Positions 7,935 through 17,883 of a DNA stretch of 64,000 nucleotides are shown here, piece by piece (position 1 is the stretch's first letter; each line of letters opens with the position of its first letter). Under the pieces are notes generated by a model. The model saw only the letters and a program-made list of their open reading frames with translations, ran no database searches and was not told the DNA's origin. Source of the stretch: Arthrobacter ramosus. Lineage in GTDB: Bacteria; Actinomycetota; Actinomycetes; Actinomycetales; Micrococcaceae. The translations under genes and the position numbers were made by a program. The stretch spans positions 2,542,001-2,606,000 of the forward strand of contig NZ_BAAAWN010000001.1 in the NCBI RefSeq assembly GCF_039535095.1, written 5' to 3'.

Positions 7935-9398
7935 ATGCGCAGAACATCGGCACGAGGCTCAGACACCGCCGGAGGAGAGCGCGTACTGATCCTGTCCGCA
8001 GGGGTAGGATCAGGGCACAACAGCGCGGCGGCGGCGGTGCACCAGGCGTGTGCCGCGCGCGCTGATATCGCCGAGGTGCAGGTGCTCGACGTGCTACAGG
8101 TAAGTAGCGTGCTCTACCGCGCACTGCTGGGGAAGGGATACTTCGTCCTGGTCGAGGGTTTACCCTGGCTGGTCGAGTGGGGTTACGACATCAGCAACCC
8201 GCCCTTCCGGCGCCGCGGCCCAATCGACCCGTGGACACGGCTGAACGCCGGTCCGGTCATCAGTGCGATCAAGAGGTTCCGACCGACGGCGATCGTGTGC
8301 ACGCACTTCCTGCCCGCCCAGCTGTTGGCGTCACTGCTCCTCCGCGGCGTGGTTGACGCGAAGACCGCTGTCGTGACGACGGACTATGACTTTCAAGGCC
8401 TGTGGCTCTCGGGCGCGTTCCACATGATCTTTGTGGCCAGGGAGGAAGGGAGGGTGGAGCTGATGGCGCTCGGCCTTCCTCCCGACCGAGTCGCGGCCAC
8501 GGGCATCCCGATCACCAAACCGCTCGATCCTGCGCCCGTGCGCGATTGCAATAAGCCACCGATGCTGCTGATCTCGGCGGGTGCGACCGGCGGGGACTAT
8601 GCGTTCTCCGTGGTGCGGCAGACAATGCACATGCGCTCGGCATTCACGGCCACGGTGGTGTGCGGGAACAACGACGCGCTCCGGCGACGCATCGAGAAGC
8701 TGGTGGCGACCGCCGGCGACCGCTACCGCGTGCTCGGCTTCACGACGGAAATGCCGCAGCTGCTGGGCCGCGCGGACCTGTTTGTCGGCAAGCCGGGCGG
8801 CCTTTCAGCGTCGGAGTGCATGGCTGCCGGGCTGCCCATGGTACTTGTAAACCCCATCCCGGGGCAGGAGGTTCGCAACGGCGATTACCTGATGGAGCAG
8901 GGGGCGGCCGTCCGCTGCAACACCCCCGCAACGATCGGCTGGAAGATCGATGAGGTGCTGCGCGAGCCCGGCCGGCTGCAGCGGATGCAGGCGGCCGCGC
9001 GGAGAACCGGCCGCCCCGACGCCGCGGCGGACGTCCTGAGCGGCCTGCTGGGCGGGCCGTCACGTCCGCTGGTCGTGACCCGCGCGGCGCAAAGGACAGT
9101 TCTTGCCGCGAGCGAGCAGCGTTTCGTTGCGACCGATCTCACAGGACCCTCGTCGCTGGTCCGCCTGGTCGACCGGGCCGCGGGTAGCACCGTAGCGCTG
9201 CTGCAAGCCGAGGAGCTTTCCGACCTGAAGAAACGGTACGCGACTCCGAACAGTGGCCTGGTGCTGCGGCGCGGCCAAGCGCCCCTTTTGCTCGGCTGGG
9301 AGGAACGGCGGTTGCTTCGCGCCCTGCTGCGGGGCGACAACTCGCTGCCCGTCCGCGTCGTAGGGCCATCGGCACCCTTTCGCTTCCCTCCCGGGTGA
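7935..9398 (+). CDS. GT28-type glycolipid glycosyltransferase (MGDG synthase/UgtP-like)
   Basis: 487 residues. The N-terminal domain carries the glycine-rich acceptor-binding loop SAGVGSGHNSAAAA (21-34) of MGDG synthase/diacylglycerol glucosyltransferases. The C-terminal Rossmann half has the sugar-nucleotide loop GKPGGLSASE followed by GLPMVLVNPIPGQE, diagnostic of GT28. About 110 extra residues follow the glycosyltransferase fold, with no recognised domain. It probably transfers a sugar from UDP-sugar to diacylglycerol on the inner membrane face. It converges on the GH3 gene, the two stops being about 30 bp apart. Confidence 0.8.
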   Translation: MRRTSARGSDTAGGERVLILSAGVGSGHNSAAAAVHQACAARADIAEVQVLDVLQVSSVLYRALLGKGYFVLVEGLPWLVEWGYDISNPPFRRRGPIDPWTRLNAGPVISAIKRFRPTAIVCTHFLPAQLLASLLLRGVVDAKTAVVTTDYDFQGLWLSGAFHMIFVAREEGRVELMALGLPPDRVAATGIPITKPLDPAPVRDCNKPPMLLISAGATGGDYAFSVVRQTMHMRSAFTATVVCGNNDALRRRIEKLVATAGDRYRVLGFTTEMPQLLGRADLFVGKPGGLSASECMAAGLPMVLVNPIPGQEVRNGDYLMEQGAAVRCNTPATIGWKIDEVLREPGRLQRMQAAARRTGRPDAAADVLSGLLGGPSRPLVVTRAAQRTVLAASEQRFVATDLTGPSSLVRLVDRAAGSTVALLQAEELSDLKKRYATPNSGLVLRRGQAPLLLGWEERRLLRALLRGDNSLPVRVVGPSAPFRFPPG

Positions 9399-9428
9399 CC
9401 GACGGGACACGCCCCCCCCATATTGACC

Positions 9429-11636
9429 TCAGATCGGCTGGCGGTCCGAGACATCTTCCTCGTCAATCAGTCCCTCCGGGCGCCACAACCGTCCCGCGTC
9501 CGCCCAGCCGGCCGGGCTGTGTTGGCCTGCGAGCAGGCCCCAGTCCCCCGTCCGGGGCGACCAGCGCCGCGTGGACGGATCGCGCTGCAAGGTCGGCCCC
9601 GCATCCAGGGCAACCCGCACGGTCCTCTCCGCGCCGGGCTGCAGCGTCACCTTTTGGAAGCCCAGGAGCTGAGCGACCGGTCTGCGGATGGACACATCCG
9701 CAGCGTAGACCTGAACGACGGTCGAGCCGCCACGGTCGCCCGTATTGGTTACAAGCACATCCGCATAGCCGCCTGTGGCGTCGAACCTGTGGTCTAGAAG
9801 CCGATGCTCGATCGTCGTGTAGCCCAGGCCGAATCCGAACGGGAAAGCGGGCGCTTGTCCCTCGCCGTCGAGCCGACGTTGACCCCACTTGTCGTCATAG
9901 ACGACGGACTTCGCCGCGGGGTCGAACGATGGCAGATGCGCGGCGTCCGTTGGCAGCACAAACGGCAGCCGCCCGCCGGGTTCCTCACTGCCGGTCAGCA
10001 CGCTCGCGAGGGCGCGGCCGCCTTCCATACCGCCATACCAGGCCAGGAGGAGCGCCGGCACGCGGCCTCGCCACGTCTCCGTGAGGATCGCACTGCCGCT
10101 GATCAGCACGACGACGGTCCGGGGATTTGCGGCCACGACCGCCTGGATGAGGCGCTCATCGCCGGGGCACAGGTCGAGGGAGCTGCGGTCGCCACCTCGG
10201 ACGAAGCGCGACGCCAGGTGCGCGAGGCCAATGAGCACCCGGCGGAGGGGGCCTGAGGCAAAGGTCCGACCGAGGACGCCCACGTCCACGCCGCCGGTAA
10301 CGACGGACTCGCCTTCGTCGTGCTGGTCCAGGCCGACGACGACGATCGCCGTCTCCGAAGCGGCTGCCAATGCGGCCGCGGCGCGCTCGTTCCGACCGGA
10401 GCTGGTCGTGATCCGCACCCCGGGAAGCGCCTCACGGAGCCCCTGCAGCGGCGAGACCGTAGAGGGAGGCCGAACGCGTGACGAGCCATGATCGCCGAGG
10501 TTCGCTCGTGCCGCGAGTCGTCCGATCACCGCGAGATGTCCGGTGGTGGGAGCCAACGGCAGTAGCGGCGCCGCGCCGACGGTTTCGTTCTTCAGCAGTA
10601 CGATCGACTCCGCTGCGACCCGGTGGGCAAGAGCCCGGTGGGCCGGGGAGGCGATGACGGCGCGGGTAGGGGCCACCATCTCCCGAGCCGCGGCATGCTG
10701 CACGCAAGTGCGCAGGATGCGGCGCGCGGACTGCAGCACTGTCGCCCAGGCCAGGTCACCGTTACGCAGCGCGGCCGGCAGCTCGCGGGCGCGCAGCAGT
10801 CGCAGCGGCATCTCCACGTCCATTCCTGCCTGCAGGCTGACGACCGCGTCATGGGTGCCGAACACCCAGTCGCTCGTCACGAACCCGGAGAAGCCCCACT
10901 CCTGTCTCAACACATCCGTGAGCAGGGCGCGATTGACGTCCATGTATTCGCCTCGCACCCGGTTGTAGGAACTCATTACGGAGTCCACGCCGGCTTCCAC
11001 GACCGCCTTGAACTGGGGCAAGTACACCTCGTGCAGGGCGTGTTCATCGACCGACACGTCGACCTCGAAGCGCTCGTTCTCCATCGAGTTGAGCGCGAAG
11101 TGCTTTACGCACGCCATCGCGTTCACGCGCACGCCTCGGGTGATGGCGGTTCCCATCCGGGCAGTGAGCACCGGATCCTCCCCGTAGCACTCCTGAGCCC
11201 GGCCCCACGCGGGGTGGCGAAGCAGGTTTACGCAGACGGAGGCGGAGTAATTTGCTCCCCGAGCCCTGGTCTCTAGACCGATCGCAAGCCCGACCCGTTC
11301 CTCCAGCGACGGATCCCAGGTTGCGGCCCGCGCAATTGTCACAGGGAAGGCGGTGGAGGCGCCGATCACGACGCCGCGGCCACCGTCGCTGAAGCGGATG
11401 CCCGGTATGCCGAGCCGCGAGACCGCCCCGGCCACGAACGACACCCTATCGAGCAGTATCGGGATGAGCGGGAGCAGCAGTCTGGGAGAGTCGCCGTCGA
11501 GCAGGCCGAGGATCTCCCCGTCCGTCATCAGATCGATCAGTAGCTCCGCGGCCTCATCCGCGTCGAGCTCGCCCGCCCGGACTGCCCTGACCGCCTCGCC
11601 GTAGGCGCTGCTCTCCGCCGACATCGTGTCCGTCAA
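9429..11636 (-). CDS. glycoside hydrolase family 3 (beta-glucosidase type)
   Basis: 735 residues. The GH3 barrel has KHFALNSMENER (substrate-binding region) and the nucleophile motif VTSDW (Asp). The alpha/beta sandwich domain follows (VLLKNE, LAVIGRLA), then a C-terminal fibronectin-III-like domain (TNTGDRGGSTVVQVYAAD). No signal peptide is present, so the enzyme should be cytosolic and act on imported oligosaccharides, glycosides or glycolipids. A TTG start at 11636 with AAGGG six bases upstream is favoured; an ATG four codons later is the alternative. Confidence 0.88.
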   Translation of the reverse strand: MTDTMSAESSAYGEAVRAVRAGELDADEAAELLIDLMTDGEILGLLDGDSPRLLLPLIPILLDRVSFVAGAVSRLGIPGIRFSDGGRGVVIGASTAFPVTIARAATWDPSLEERVGLAIGLETRARGANYSASVCVNLLRHPAWGRAQECYGEDPVLTARMGTAITRGVRVNAMACVKHFALNSMENERFEVDVSVDEHALHEVYLPQFKAVVEAGVDSVMSSYNRVRGEYMDVNRALLTDVLRQEWGFSGFVTSDWVFGTHDAVVSLQAGMDVEMPLRLLRARELPAALRNGDLAWATVLQSARRILRTCVQHAAAREMVAPTRAVIASPAHRALAHRVAAESIVLLKNETVGAAPLLPLAPTTGHLAVIGRLAARANLGDHGSSRVRPPSTVSPLQGLREALPGVRITTSSGRNERAAAALAAASETAIVVVGLDQHDEGESVVTGGVDVGVLGRTFASGPLRRVLIGLAHLASRFVRGGDRSSLDLCPGDERLIQAVVAANPRTVVVLISGSAILTETWRGRVPALLLAWYGGMEGGRALASVLTGSEEPGGRLPFVLPTDAAHLPSFDPAAKSVVYDDKWGQRRLDGEGQAPAFPFGFGLGYTTIEHRLLDHRFDATGGYADVLVTNTGDRGGSTVVQVYAADVSIRRPVAQLLGFQKVTLQPGAERTVRVALDAGPTLQRDPSTRRWSPRTGDWGLLAGQHSPAGWADAGRLWRPEGLIDEEDVSDRQPI

Positions 11637-12846
11637 AGCCAGCCCTTACGTTCGCGCTGCCCGGCGTCCCGCAGTAATCTTCATGCCTAAAGTCTGCACC
11701 CTGTGAGTGCGCGTTAGTGGTCGAGGCCGGTACGTGCCTGTGCCGGTCGTGGAGTCGTCGGTGCGTCCGCCCCGGGCGCCGTACCTTGAAGACCAAGTTT
11801 CACGGCATTTGTGCCTGTTAGGTTCGGCTGAAGTTAGCTCGCGCCGAATACTGTCGTGACGCGGACAAAGGAAATCTCGAGCCTGCATCTCAGCCCACCC
11901 ATGTTGATCAAGCCCGGTGTGCGCACCGGCAAATTCCGCCTTAGCGGCGATGACCTCATCCTCGGGTACTAGAAAGCAGGCGTGGTCCTGCTCAAGCCGA
12001 CCCCGCCCGGCGGCGATAGATGCAAAAACTGGTGCCAAATGATGCAGCCGTTGAAAGTCATGTAGCCCTGGCCCGGCTCTGATATGAAGTAGCAAGAAAT
12101 CAGAACTCCCACCCAACAAAAGGAAAGAGGCATCCGGCCGCACAGACAGCCACCACCAAAAACGGCCCTAATGGGCCTACAAAAACTGATTTGGGCACAG
12201 TCAGAGGGCCAATAGGCCCCTGAACTGCGGAAACAGTGTGCCCGAGGTGGGACTCGAACCGCATTCCAGGCCCTGAAAACACACGGAACTCCCGAAAACA
12301 TAGGCAATACGAGCCAGACCGGCTGATGTATGACCCAATCGGAAGCCGAAAGTGTTGACACTGTCAACAGCGCCAGATTCGACGTCCGGCCGGATGGGAG
12401 CGCTCCGGAACCCAGGATATGCGAGTATTCCCACCCAAAAAACAGGTGCCGCCCACTCTCGCCCCAGGCGCTGGCCGGCACTTAAGCTCCGGATCGGGCC
12501 GCTTTCTCGGCCGGCCGTTATGAGGTGGGCCCAAATGACACGAGGACAGCTTTCGATCGCGCGGCCAACGAGGTACTGACTATGAACGGCTCTGTCCATC
12601 CACAGGAGGTCATGATGCGGGCGAGGATGACCAATGAAGTCGTTAACGCGGGCGGTGGTACTTGGGCTAGCTCTCTGACTGGTCAGCGGCAGCCTCAAGG
12701 TCCGGGCAAGCCGGCACCTCGCCCTCAGGAGTACCAGTGCCAGCCCCCGGAGGAACACTGTCCTCAGGTGCCAGTGGGAGTGGTCCGTGCCGCACAGTTC
12801 TCAGGTATCGCGCCTGCACCGACGCCACCTCATAAGGGACACTCCC
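11637..12846. other. gene-poor stretch with one repeat copy
   Basis: About 1.2 kb with no open frame I can support. It holds repeat copy 1 (12198-12369). Short peptides readable here, such as one ending DDLILGY on the plus strand near 11900-11970, are too short and unplaced to call. It probably represents eroded DNA at an integration boundary. Confidence 0.5.
12198..12369 (-). repeat. direct repeat copy 1: tRNA 3'-end-like block plus 17-bp palindrome
   Basis: About 172 bp that align at roughly 78% by eye with 21425-21597 in the same orientation. On the minus strand it contains GGTTCGAGTCCCACCTCGGG, which looks like a T-loop, T-stem 3' half and acceptor strand of a tRNA; the matching 5' T-stem half is missing, so this is not a functional tRNA. 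The other end is the perfect palindrome TGTTGACACTGTCAACA (12353-12369). This combination is what is expected of an attachment-site scar left by a tRNA-targeting integrative element. Confidence 0.6.
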
Positions 12847-15777
12847 ATGGCAAATACGGGGCATAAGGGAAATTCGGCACGAAGAGGGCGCCACCCGGCT
12901 CTGGCAGCCTCGCTTGTAATGGCCGCCTTAGTGATTTATGCAAGCTTTGCTTCGGGAGGCAACGTTCAGGCCAGTACGTCCCCCTGCAACCCCACCGCTC
13001 CGGCTCCCACTAACGCTGACCCCGGCACAGTCGTTCTGGCCGATAACTTTGAAACCAATGATTTCAGTAGATGGACCACTGTCACCCAGTTGGGCGACGC
13101 CACCGCCACGGTGCAATCGGCAATTTCCAACTCCCCCGCCTGCGCTGCACAAATACATGTGACGGGGAATAGCGGCTCCGAGGCTAACGTGGTGAAAAAT
13201 TTGCCGGCTTCGGCCAGCGAAGTTTGGGCCAGCGGCTGGTTTGACATCACGCGCGAAGGCAACGCTTCGAACAGTAACGTTCCCACCTTGCGCTTCTTCA
13301 ACGGCAGCAACCGCCTGTTTGACGTATCGCGTCAAAACGGATCGGGCAGCCTGTTCGTGAGGTGGGCTACCGGCTCCAGCTTCACCCTCGTGGGCGTGGG
13401 TAGCGTAGCCGTCGGCCAAAAGTTTGCCCTGAAAATTCACCTGGTAGTCAATGGTGCGCAAAGCCAGGTCCAGGTATGGCAGGACGGCACGAAACTCTTT
13501 GACCGGTCGAACAGCACGACCGGGTTTATAGATCTCGGTTCAAATACTTCGATGAATGTCCTCCAGCTGGGAGCAGAGCATGTGACTCAGGATGGCGATA
13601 TGATCGCCGATGACATTATCCTGAAGACCGTGGCTCCCGGTATACCGGCACCCCCGGTGTTCACCGCGGACACGCCCCCGACCACCGCTACTGCCGGTGC
13701 GGCCTACAGCTACACCTTCACTGCCACCGGCAGCCCGGCCCCGACCTTTGCAGTGTCTTCCGGCGCCCTGCCCGCCGGGCTGAGCCTGAACACCAGCACC
13801 GGGATCCTGTCCGGCACCCCCACCACGGCTGGCCCGGCAACGTTCACGCTCACCGCCACAAACGGGGTCAGCCCCGACGCGGTCACCCCACCTCTCACGA
13901 TCACCGTGGCAGCAACGGCGACGGCGCCTTCGGCTCCCACAGGCGTGAGCGCGACGGCGGGCAACGCTTCCGCGTCCGTGTCCTGGACGGCGCCGGCCAA
14001 CGGCGGTTCCCCGATCACCTCCTACGCCGTGACGCCTTCCACCGGGGGCACGGCTTTGGCTCCGGTGACGGTCTCCGGAAATCCGCCCGCGACGACGGCG
14101 ACCGTCACCGGACTGAGCAACGGCACCGCGTACACGTTCACCGTGACGGCCACCAACGCCGTCGGGACGTCTGCGCCGTCCGCCGCGTCGGCCCCGGTCA
14201 CTCCCACGGCGCCCGTTCCCGGCGTCACCAACGGCGGGTTCGAATCCGGGCTCAGCTCCTGGACCACCGGCGGCGTCAAGGCACCCGTGGCCTCCACCAC
14301 CGCGCACACCGGCACCGGCTCCGCGCTCCTGGGCCTGGTATCCGGGGCCGAGCCCCTCGGGGACAGCAGCCTGGCCCAGACCATCACCATGCCCGCCGCC
14401 GGGACCTCCACCCTGTCCTTCTGGTACCAGCCGCACACCGCCGACGAGACCTGCACCGGCACCGCCTGCCGCTACGACTGGATGGAAGCACAAGTCCGCA
14501 CCACCAGCGGCACGGTCCTGGCGAGCCTGTTCAAGCTCTGCAACAACAACGGGACCTGGACCCAGCTCAGCGCCAACCTCTCCGCCTACAACGGGCAGGC
14601 CATCGTGCTCTGGTTCAACCTCCACCTCGACGGTTCCAGCCCGGCGGACAACACCTGGATGTACCTCGACGACGTCACCCTGACCAACAGCCAGACAACC
14701 CCCACGGCACCCGCCGCCCCGACCGGGGTCACCGCGACCGCGGGCAACGCCTCCGCCACCGTGTCCTGGACGGCCCCGGCCAACGGCGGCTCCCCGATCA
14801 CCTCCTACGCCATCACCCCGCACGCCGGTGCCACGACCCTGGCCCCGGTCACCGTCACCGGTAACCCGCCCGCGACGACCGCGAACATCACGGGGCTGAG
14901 CAACGGCACCGCGTACACCTTCACCGTCACCGCCACCAACGCCATCGGCACCTCACCGGCCTCCGCGGCCTCGGCACCGGTCACCCCCACGGCGGCCGCG
15001 ACGGCGCCCGCCGCTCCCACCGGGGTCACCGCGACGGCGGGCAACGCCTCCGCCACCGTGTCCTGGACCGCCCCGGCCAACGGCGGCTCCGCGATCACCT
15101 CCTACGCCATCACCCCGCACGCCGGCGCCACGACCCTGGCCCCGGTCACCGTCACCGGTAACCCGCCCGCCACGACCGCGAACATCACCGGACTCAGCAA
15201 CGGCACCGCCTACACCTTCACCGTCACCGCCACCAACGCCATCGGCACCTCACCGGCCTCCACGGCCTCGGCGCCGGTCACCCCCACGGGAACCACCACC
15301 TCGACCATCACCAACGGCGGCTTCGAATCCGGGCTCAGCTCCTGGATCACCGGCGGCGTCAAGGCACCCGTGGCCTCCACCATCGCCCACACCGGCACCG
15401 GCTCCGCGCTCCTGGGCCTGGCCTCAGGGGCCGAACCCCTCGGCGACAGCAGCCTGTCCCAGACCATCACCGTCCCCGCCACCGGGACATCGACGCTGTC
15501 CTTCTGGTACCAGCCCCACAGCCAGGAAGACCCCTGCACCGGAAATGCCTGCCCGTACGACTGGATGGAAGCACAAGTCCGCACCACCACCGGCACCACC
15601 CTGGGAAGCCTGTTCAAACTCTGCAACAACAACGGCACCTGGACCCAGCTCACCGCCGACCTCACCGCCTACAAAGGCCAGACCATCACCCTCTGGTTCA
15701 ACGTCCACCTCGACGGCTCCACCCCCGCCGACGACACCTGGATGTACCTCGACGACATCACCCTCACCAACAGCTAA
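12847..15777 (+). CDS. large secreted multidomain carbohydrate-binding-type protein
   Basis: 976 residues, exported: basic N-terminus, hydrophobic segment at about 18-36, cleavage probably after QA at 42. Then comes a LamG/concanavalin-like region (about 50-260), an Ig-like putative-Ig (He_PIG) domain ([25 protein letters not shown]), one fibronectin-III domain ([17 protein letters not shown]), a jelly-roll binding module ([11 protein letters not shown] ... YLDDVTLT), two more Fn3 domains and a second copy of the jelly-roll module. The two modules (coding 14221-14696 and 15302-15774) and Fn3 copies 2 and 3 are nearly identical in DNA, showing recent internal duplication. No catalytic domain, LPXTG or membrane anchor is seen. 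AAGGGA precedes the ATG at 12847. Likely an extracellular polymer-binding protein or adhesin. Confidence 0.85.
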   Translation: MANTGHKGNSARRGRHPALAASLVMAALVIYASFASGGNVQASTSPCNPTAPAPTNADPGTVVLADNFETNDFSRWTTVTQLGDATATVQSAISNSPACAAQIHVTGNSGSEANVVKNLPASASEVWASGWFDITREGNASNSNVPTLRFFNGSNRLFDVSRQNGSGSLFVRWATGSSFTLVGVGSVAVGQKFALKIHLVVNGAQSQVQVWQDGTKLFDRSNSTTGFIDLGSNTSMNVLQLGAEHVTQDGDMIADDIILKTVAPGIPAPPVFTADTPPTTATAGAAYSYTFTATGSPAPTFAVSSGALPAGLSLNTSTGILSGTPTTAGPATFTLTATNGVSPDAVTPPLTITVAATATAPSAPTGVSATAGNASASVSWTAPANGGSPITSYAVTPSTGGTALAPVTVSGNPPATTATVTGLSNGTAYTFTVTATNAVGTSAPSAASAPVTPTAPVPGVTNGGFESGLSSWTTGGVKAPVASTTAHTGTGSALLGLVSGAEPLGDSSLAQTITMPAAGTSTLSFWYQPHTADETCTGTACRYDWMEAQVRTTSGTVLASLFKLCNNNGTWTQLSANLSAYNGQAIVLWFNLHLDGSSPADNTWMYLDDVTLTNSQTTPTAPAAPTGVTATAGNASATVSWTAPANGGSPITSYAITPHAGATTLAPVTVTGNPPATTANITGLSNGTAYTFTVTATNAIGTSPASAASAPVTPTAAATAPAAPTGVTATAGNASATVSWTAPANGGSAITSYAITPHAGATTLAPVTVTGNPPATTANITGLSNGTAYTFTVTATNAIGTSPASTASAPVTPTGTTTSTITNGGFESGLSSWITGGVKAPVASTIAHTGTGSALLGLASGAEPLGDSSLSQTITVPATGTSTLSFWYQPHSQEDPCTGNACPYDWMEAQVRTTTGTTLGSLFKLCNNNGTWTQLTADLTAYKGQTITLWFNVHLDGSTPADDTWMYLDDITLTNS

Positions 15778-15861
15778 ATTGCTGGATCTGAACCGTCCGC
15801 CGCGACAGAGGGCTCATGACCTCCACAATCACCGGAGCCTAGGGGGGAAGGTCGCCGCCCG

Positions 15862-16577
15862 TTATCGGCGGAGAACCTCGATCTCGGGGTGGTGCTCCAT
15901 AACCCACTTGGCCATCCGACGCATCCGTCCTGAGATGAACTCCAGCGTGGCCTCCCGGTACGTGACGTACTCCTCGGTTGTGACCGGTGTCCCGGGACGC
16001 TCGAAGTTGTCGAACGGCAGGTAGAACCGAACCTCGTCATAGTCGGGCGTCACGAGGTCCTGCGCGTGGAAGAAGTCCACGAACTCCTCGAACCGCTCGA
16101 AGAGCGCGAAGAAGTCCGCGTAGGCGTTGAGGACGCTGGGAGGGGGCTCTCTGGTTCTCCTGTGTAGTGACGCCGGATGCACTCAAGGGTGAGGTCCATG
16201 CGGTCACCGATCAGCCGACATGAGGGACCGAACCCTCGTGCAGTGTCCATAGTAGGTCGGTCCTTCGACCTGCCGGGCCAAATCATCGAACTACCGATGG
16301 TGTACGGCGGGTCAAGGTAGCGGGACCGCTGGTCCTCGTTCAGCGTCGCTGCCGTACCAATGACTCGCCCCGGAGGCGTCTATCAAGACGAGGTAGTCAT
16401 CCCGACGGGCCGACGGTGCGATCGGGGCAAAAGGGGCGCCGGAGCGCCGGAGCGCAGCTTCTTGGGCCTCAGCAGCTTACGGTCCAACAGGAGCCTCGAA
16501 CTGTCCCTGTCCGCGTCGGGTCCGGTCTTCCGAGGCTTGTCGGATTTGTAGTCGAATGAAATATCGAAGACCGGCAT
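15862..16577 (-). pseudogene. DUF6994-like gene, disrupted
   Basis: Pieces of one protein lie in order in different frames. They are an N-terminal part from 16577 (MPVFDISFDYKSDKPRKTGP); then, frame-shifted, RRDDYLVLIDASGASHWYGS; after an apparent ~25-codon deletion, LDPPYTIGSSMIWPGRSKDR with GDRMDLTLECIRRHYTGEPE; and after another shift NAYADFFALFERFEEFVDFF through to EIEVLRR at the stop. The combined order matches, from memory, actinobacterial proteins of the DUF6994 type. Two frameshifts plus a deletion mean it is dead. Function of the family is unknown to me. Confidence 0.7.
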
Positions 16578-16664
16578 GTTGGAAGTGTAAGCGCACAAAC
16601 CGCTTGAACAAGGCGCCTGGGTTGCCGATGTTGTCCACAGCTAGGTGGCTCGATCAACCATAGG

Positions 16665-17579
16665 TCATCCCTCGCCCCTCAGGCGGCGGAGGGCGTCCAC
16701 CCGGTTGTTGCTGCCGAGCTTGGTGTAAGCGTGTTCGAGGTGTTTCGCAACGGTCCTGGGACTGCAGCCGAGCAGGCGTCCGATCGCGATCCCCTTGAGG
16801 CCCTGACCGAGCAAGCGCATGACCTCCTGCTCGCGTACGGTGAGCGAATAGACTTCCCCGCCGATTATTTCCGATGCACGGTACGCATTGCCTGCGTATG
16901 CAGTATCGAGCAACTGCAGCATTGGCTGGATATGCCGGGCGAGGCCGACCTCGTTGTCGCTGAAGTCATGGTTCCAGCGATTCATACTCCAGCAGTGGAA
17001 GAAGTCGACACGGCTCCCGACCGTGAGAAGCGAGGAAATCGGGGCTCCACTGTTCGTGCGTCGGCTCCCTCTGCTCGCCCGAGAAGTTGTCCGAGGCAAG
17101 CATGTCGACCTTAGTGAACGCGTAGTGATCCTTCGGGTTCTCGCGGTTAATATCACATTTCTCGAGGTCCTTGTAATGGCCCGGATTTGTATGGGCGCTG
17201 GCAAGTGCAGCCACAGATCCGCGCATCGCGGGTCGCTTGTCAGTACGCAAAAGGAGCCGATGGGCGTCGACGCGGGGTCTCTTCGATGACGCATGGCCGC
17301 CATCATCGTAATGATGTCCGTTCCGTTCCCACCGCGGCGTTCCTCGACAAGGGCACGCAGGCGCAGCTGGGCCCTGACGTATCGATCCCAGACCTCGGTA
17401 GGGCGTGGCTCGTCCATCGGCTCGCGCCCCATGGAACGAGATCGCATCCCTCGTAGATGAATCGTGAAACTCGAACAGGACGAACGTCTGCGCCGGCTCA
17501 CCGCCCGGCACCTAATGTTCGACAAGGACGCCGCATCCGAACGCGAGTAAGGGGCCGGAAATCGGACCGCCGGCTTCAT
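16665..17579 (-). pseudogene. LuxR-family regulator, frameshifted
   Basis: The C-terminal ~100 residues are an intact LuxR helix-turn-helix: LTVREQEVMRLLGQGLKGIA, then PRTVAKHLEHAYTKLGSNNR. The preceding GAF-like sensory part is split: KDHYAFTKVDMLAS and GEQREPTHEQW are in one frame, but SSLLTVGSRVDFFHCWSMNR is in another, with the switch near 17040. The open frame that extends to 17579 is therefore not the original protein. A remnant making only the DNA-binding domain cannot be excluded. Confidence 0.6.
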
Positions 17580-17883
17580 AGGTCGGCATTACTCACTGCC
17601 TAGGACACAAAGCGCCCACCGAATCTCATCGACAGTGCTCACATAGCGTGCCTGATGCCTCGTCGGATAGAGCATCCCAGTCTTTGCCTGCGTCGCCAGA
17701 GGTCGAAAAAGTAACGCAAACGTTGTGTCCTTTACGTAGACCGTGGACCCGGTCCATGAAACATGGCACGCCGGGGTGGGAGGGCGGCAAAATCGTTTAT
17801 GTGCGTCCACAGCTGCACCTCCTCAAATGGGGGTGTCTGATGGACACTGCCACCGGCCGCGGCAGCTGCGTAGCGTGGTGGAT
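17580..17883. other. intergenic, no gene seen
   Basis: About 300 bp between the broken LuxR gene and the XRE regulator. I see no supported coding frame; the promoter of the XRE-SDR unit should lie in the last 150 bp. Confidence 0.4.

Noticed and set aside
12218..12260. Functional tRNA gene at the T-loop-like block
   Set aside because: The block contains a T-loop and acceptor-like strand, but the 5' T-stem, anticodon arm and D arm are not present, and the second copy at about 21460-21490 is likewise incomplete.
13540..14823. 427-codon minus-strand frame opposite the Fn3/jelly-roll repeats
   Set aside because: Gly/Arg/Val-rich repetitive shadow of the Thr/Ala/Pro-rich coding strand; no family features.
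14700..15292. CRISPR-like or tandem repeat array
   Set aside because: The repeated blocks are ~290-bp coding Fn3 modules in frame within a secreted protein, not short repeats with spacers.
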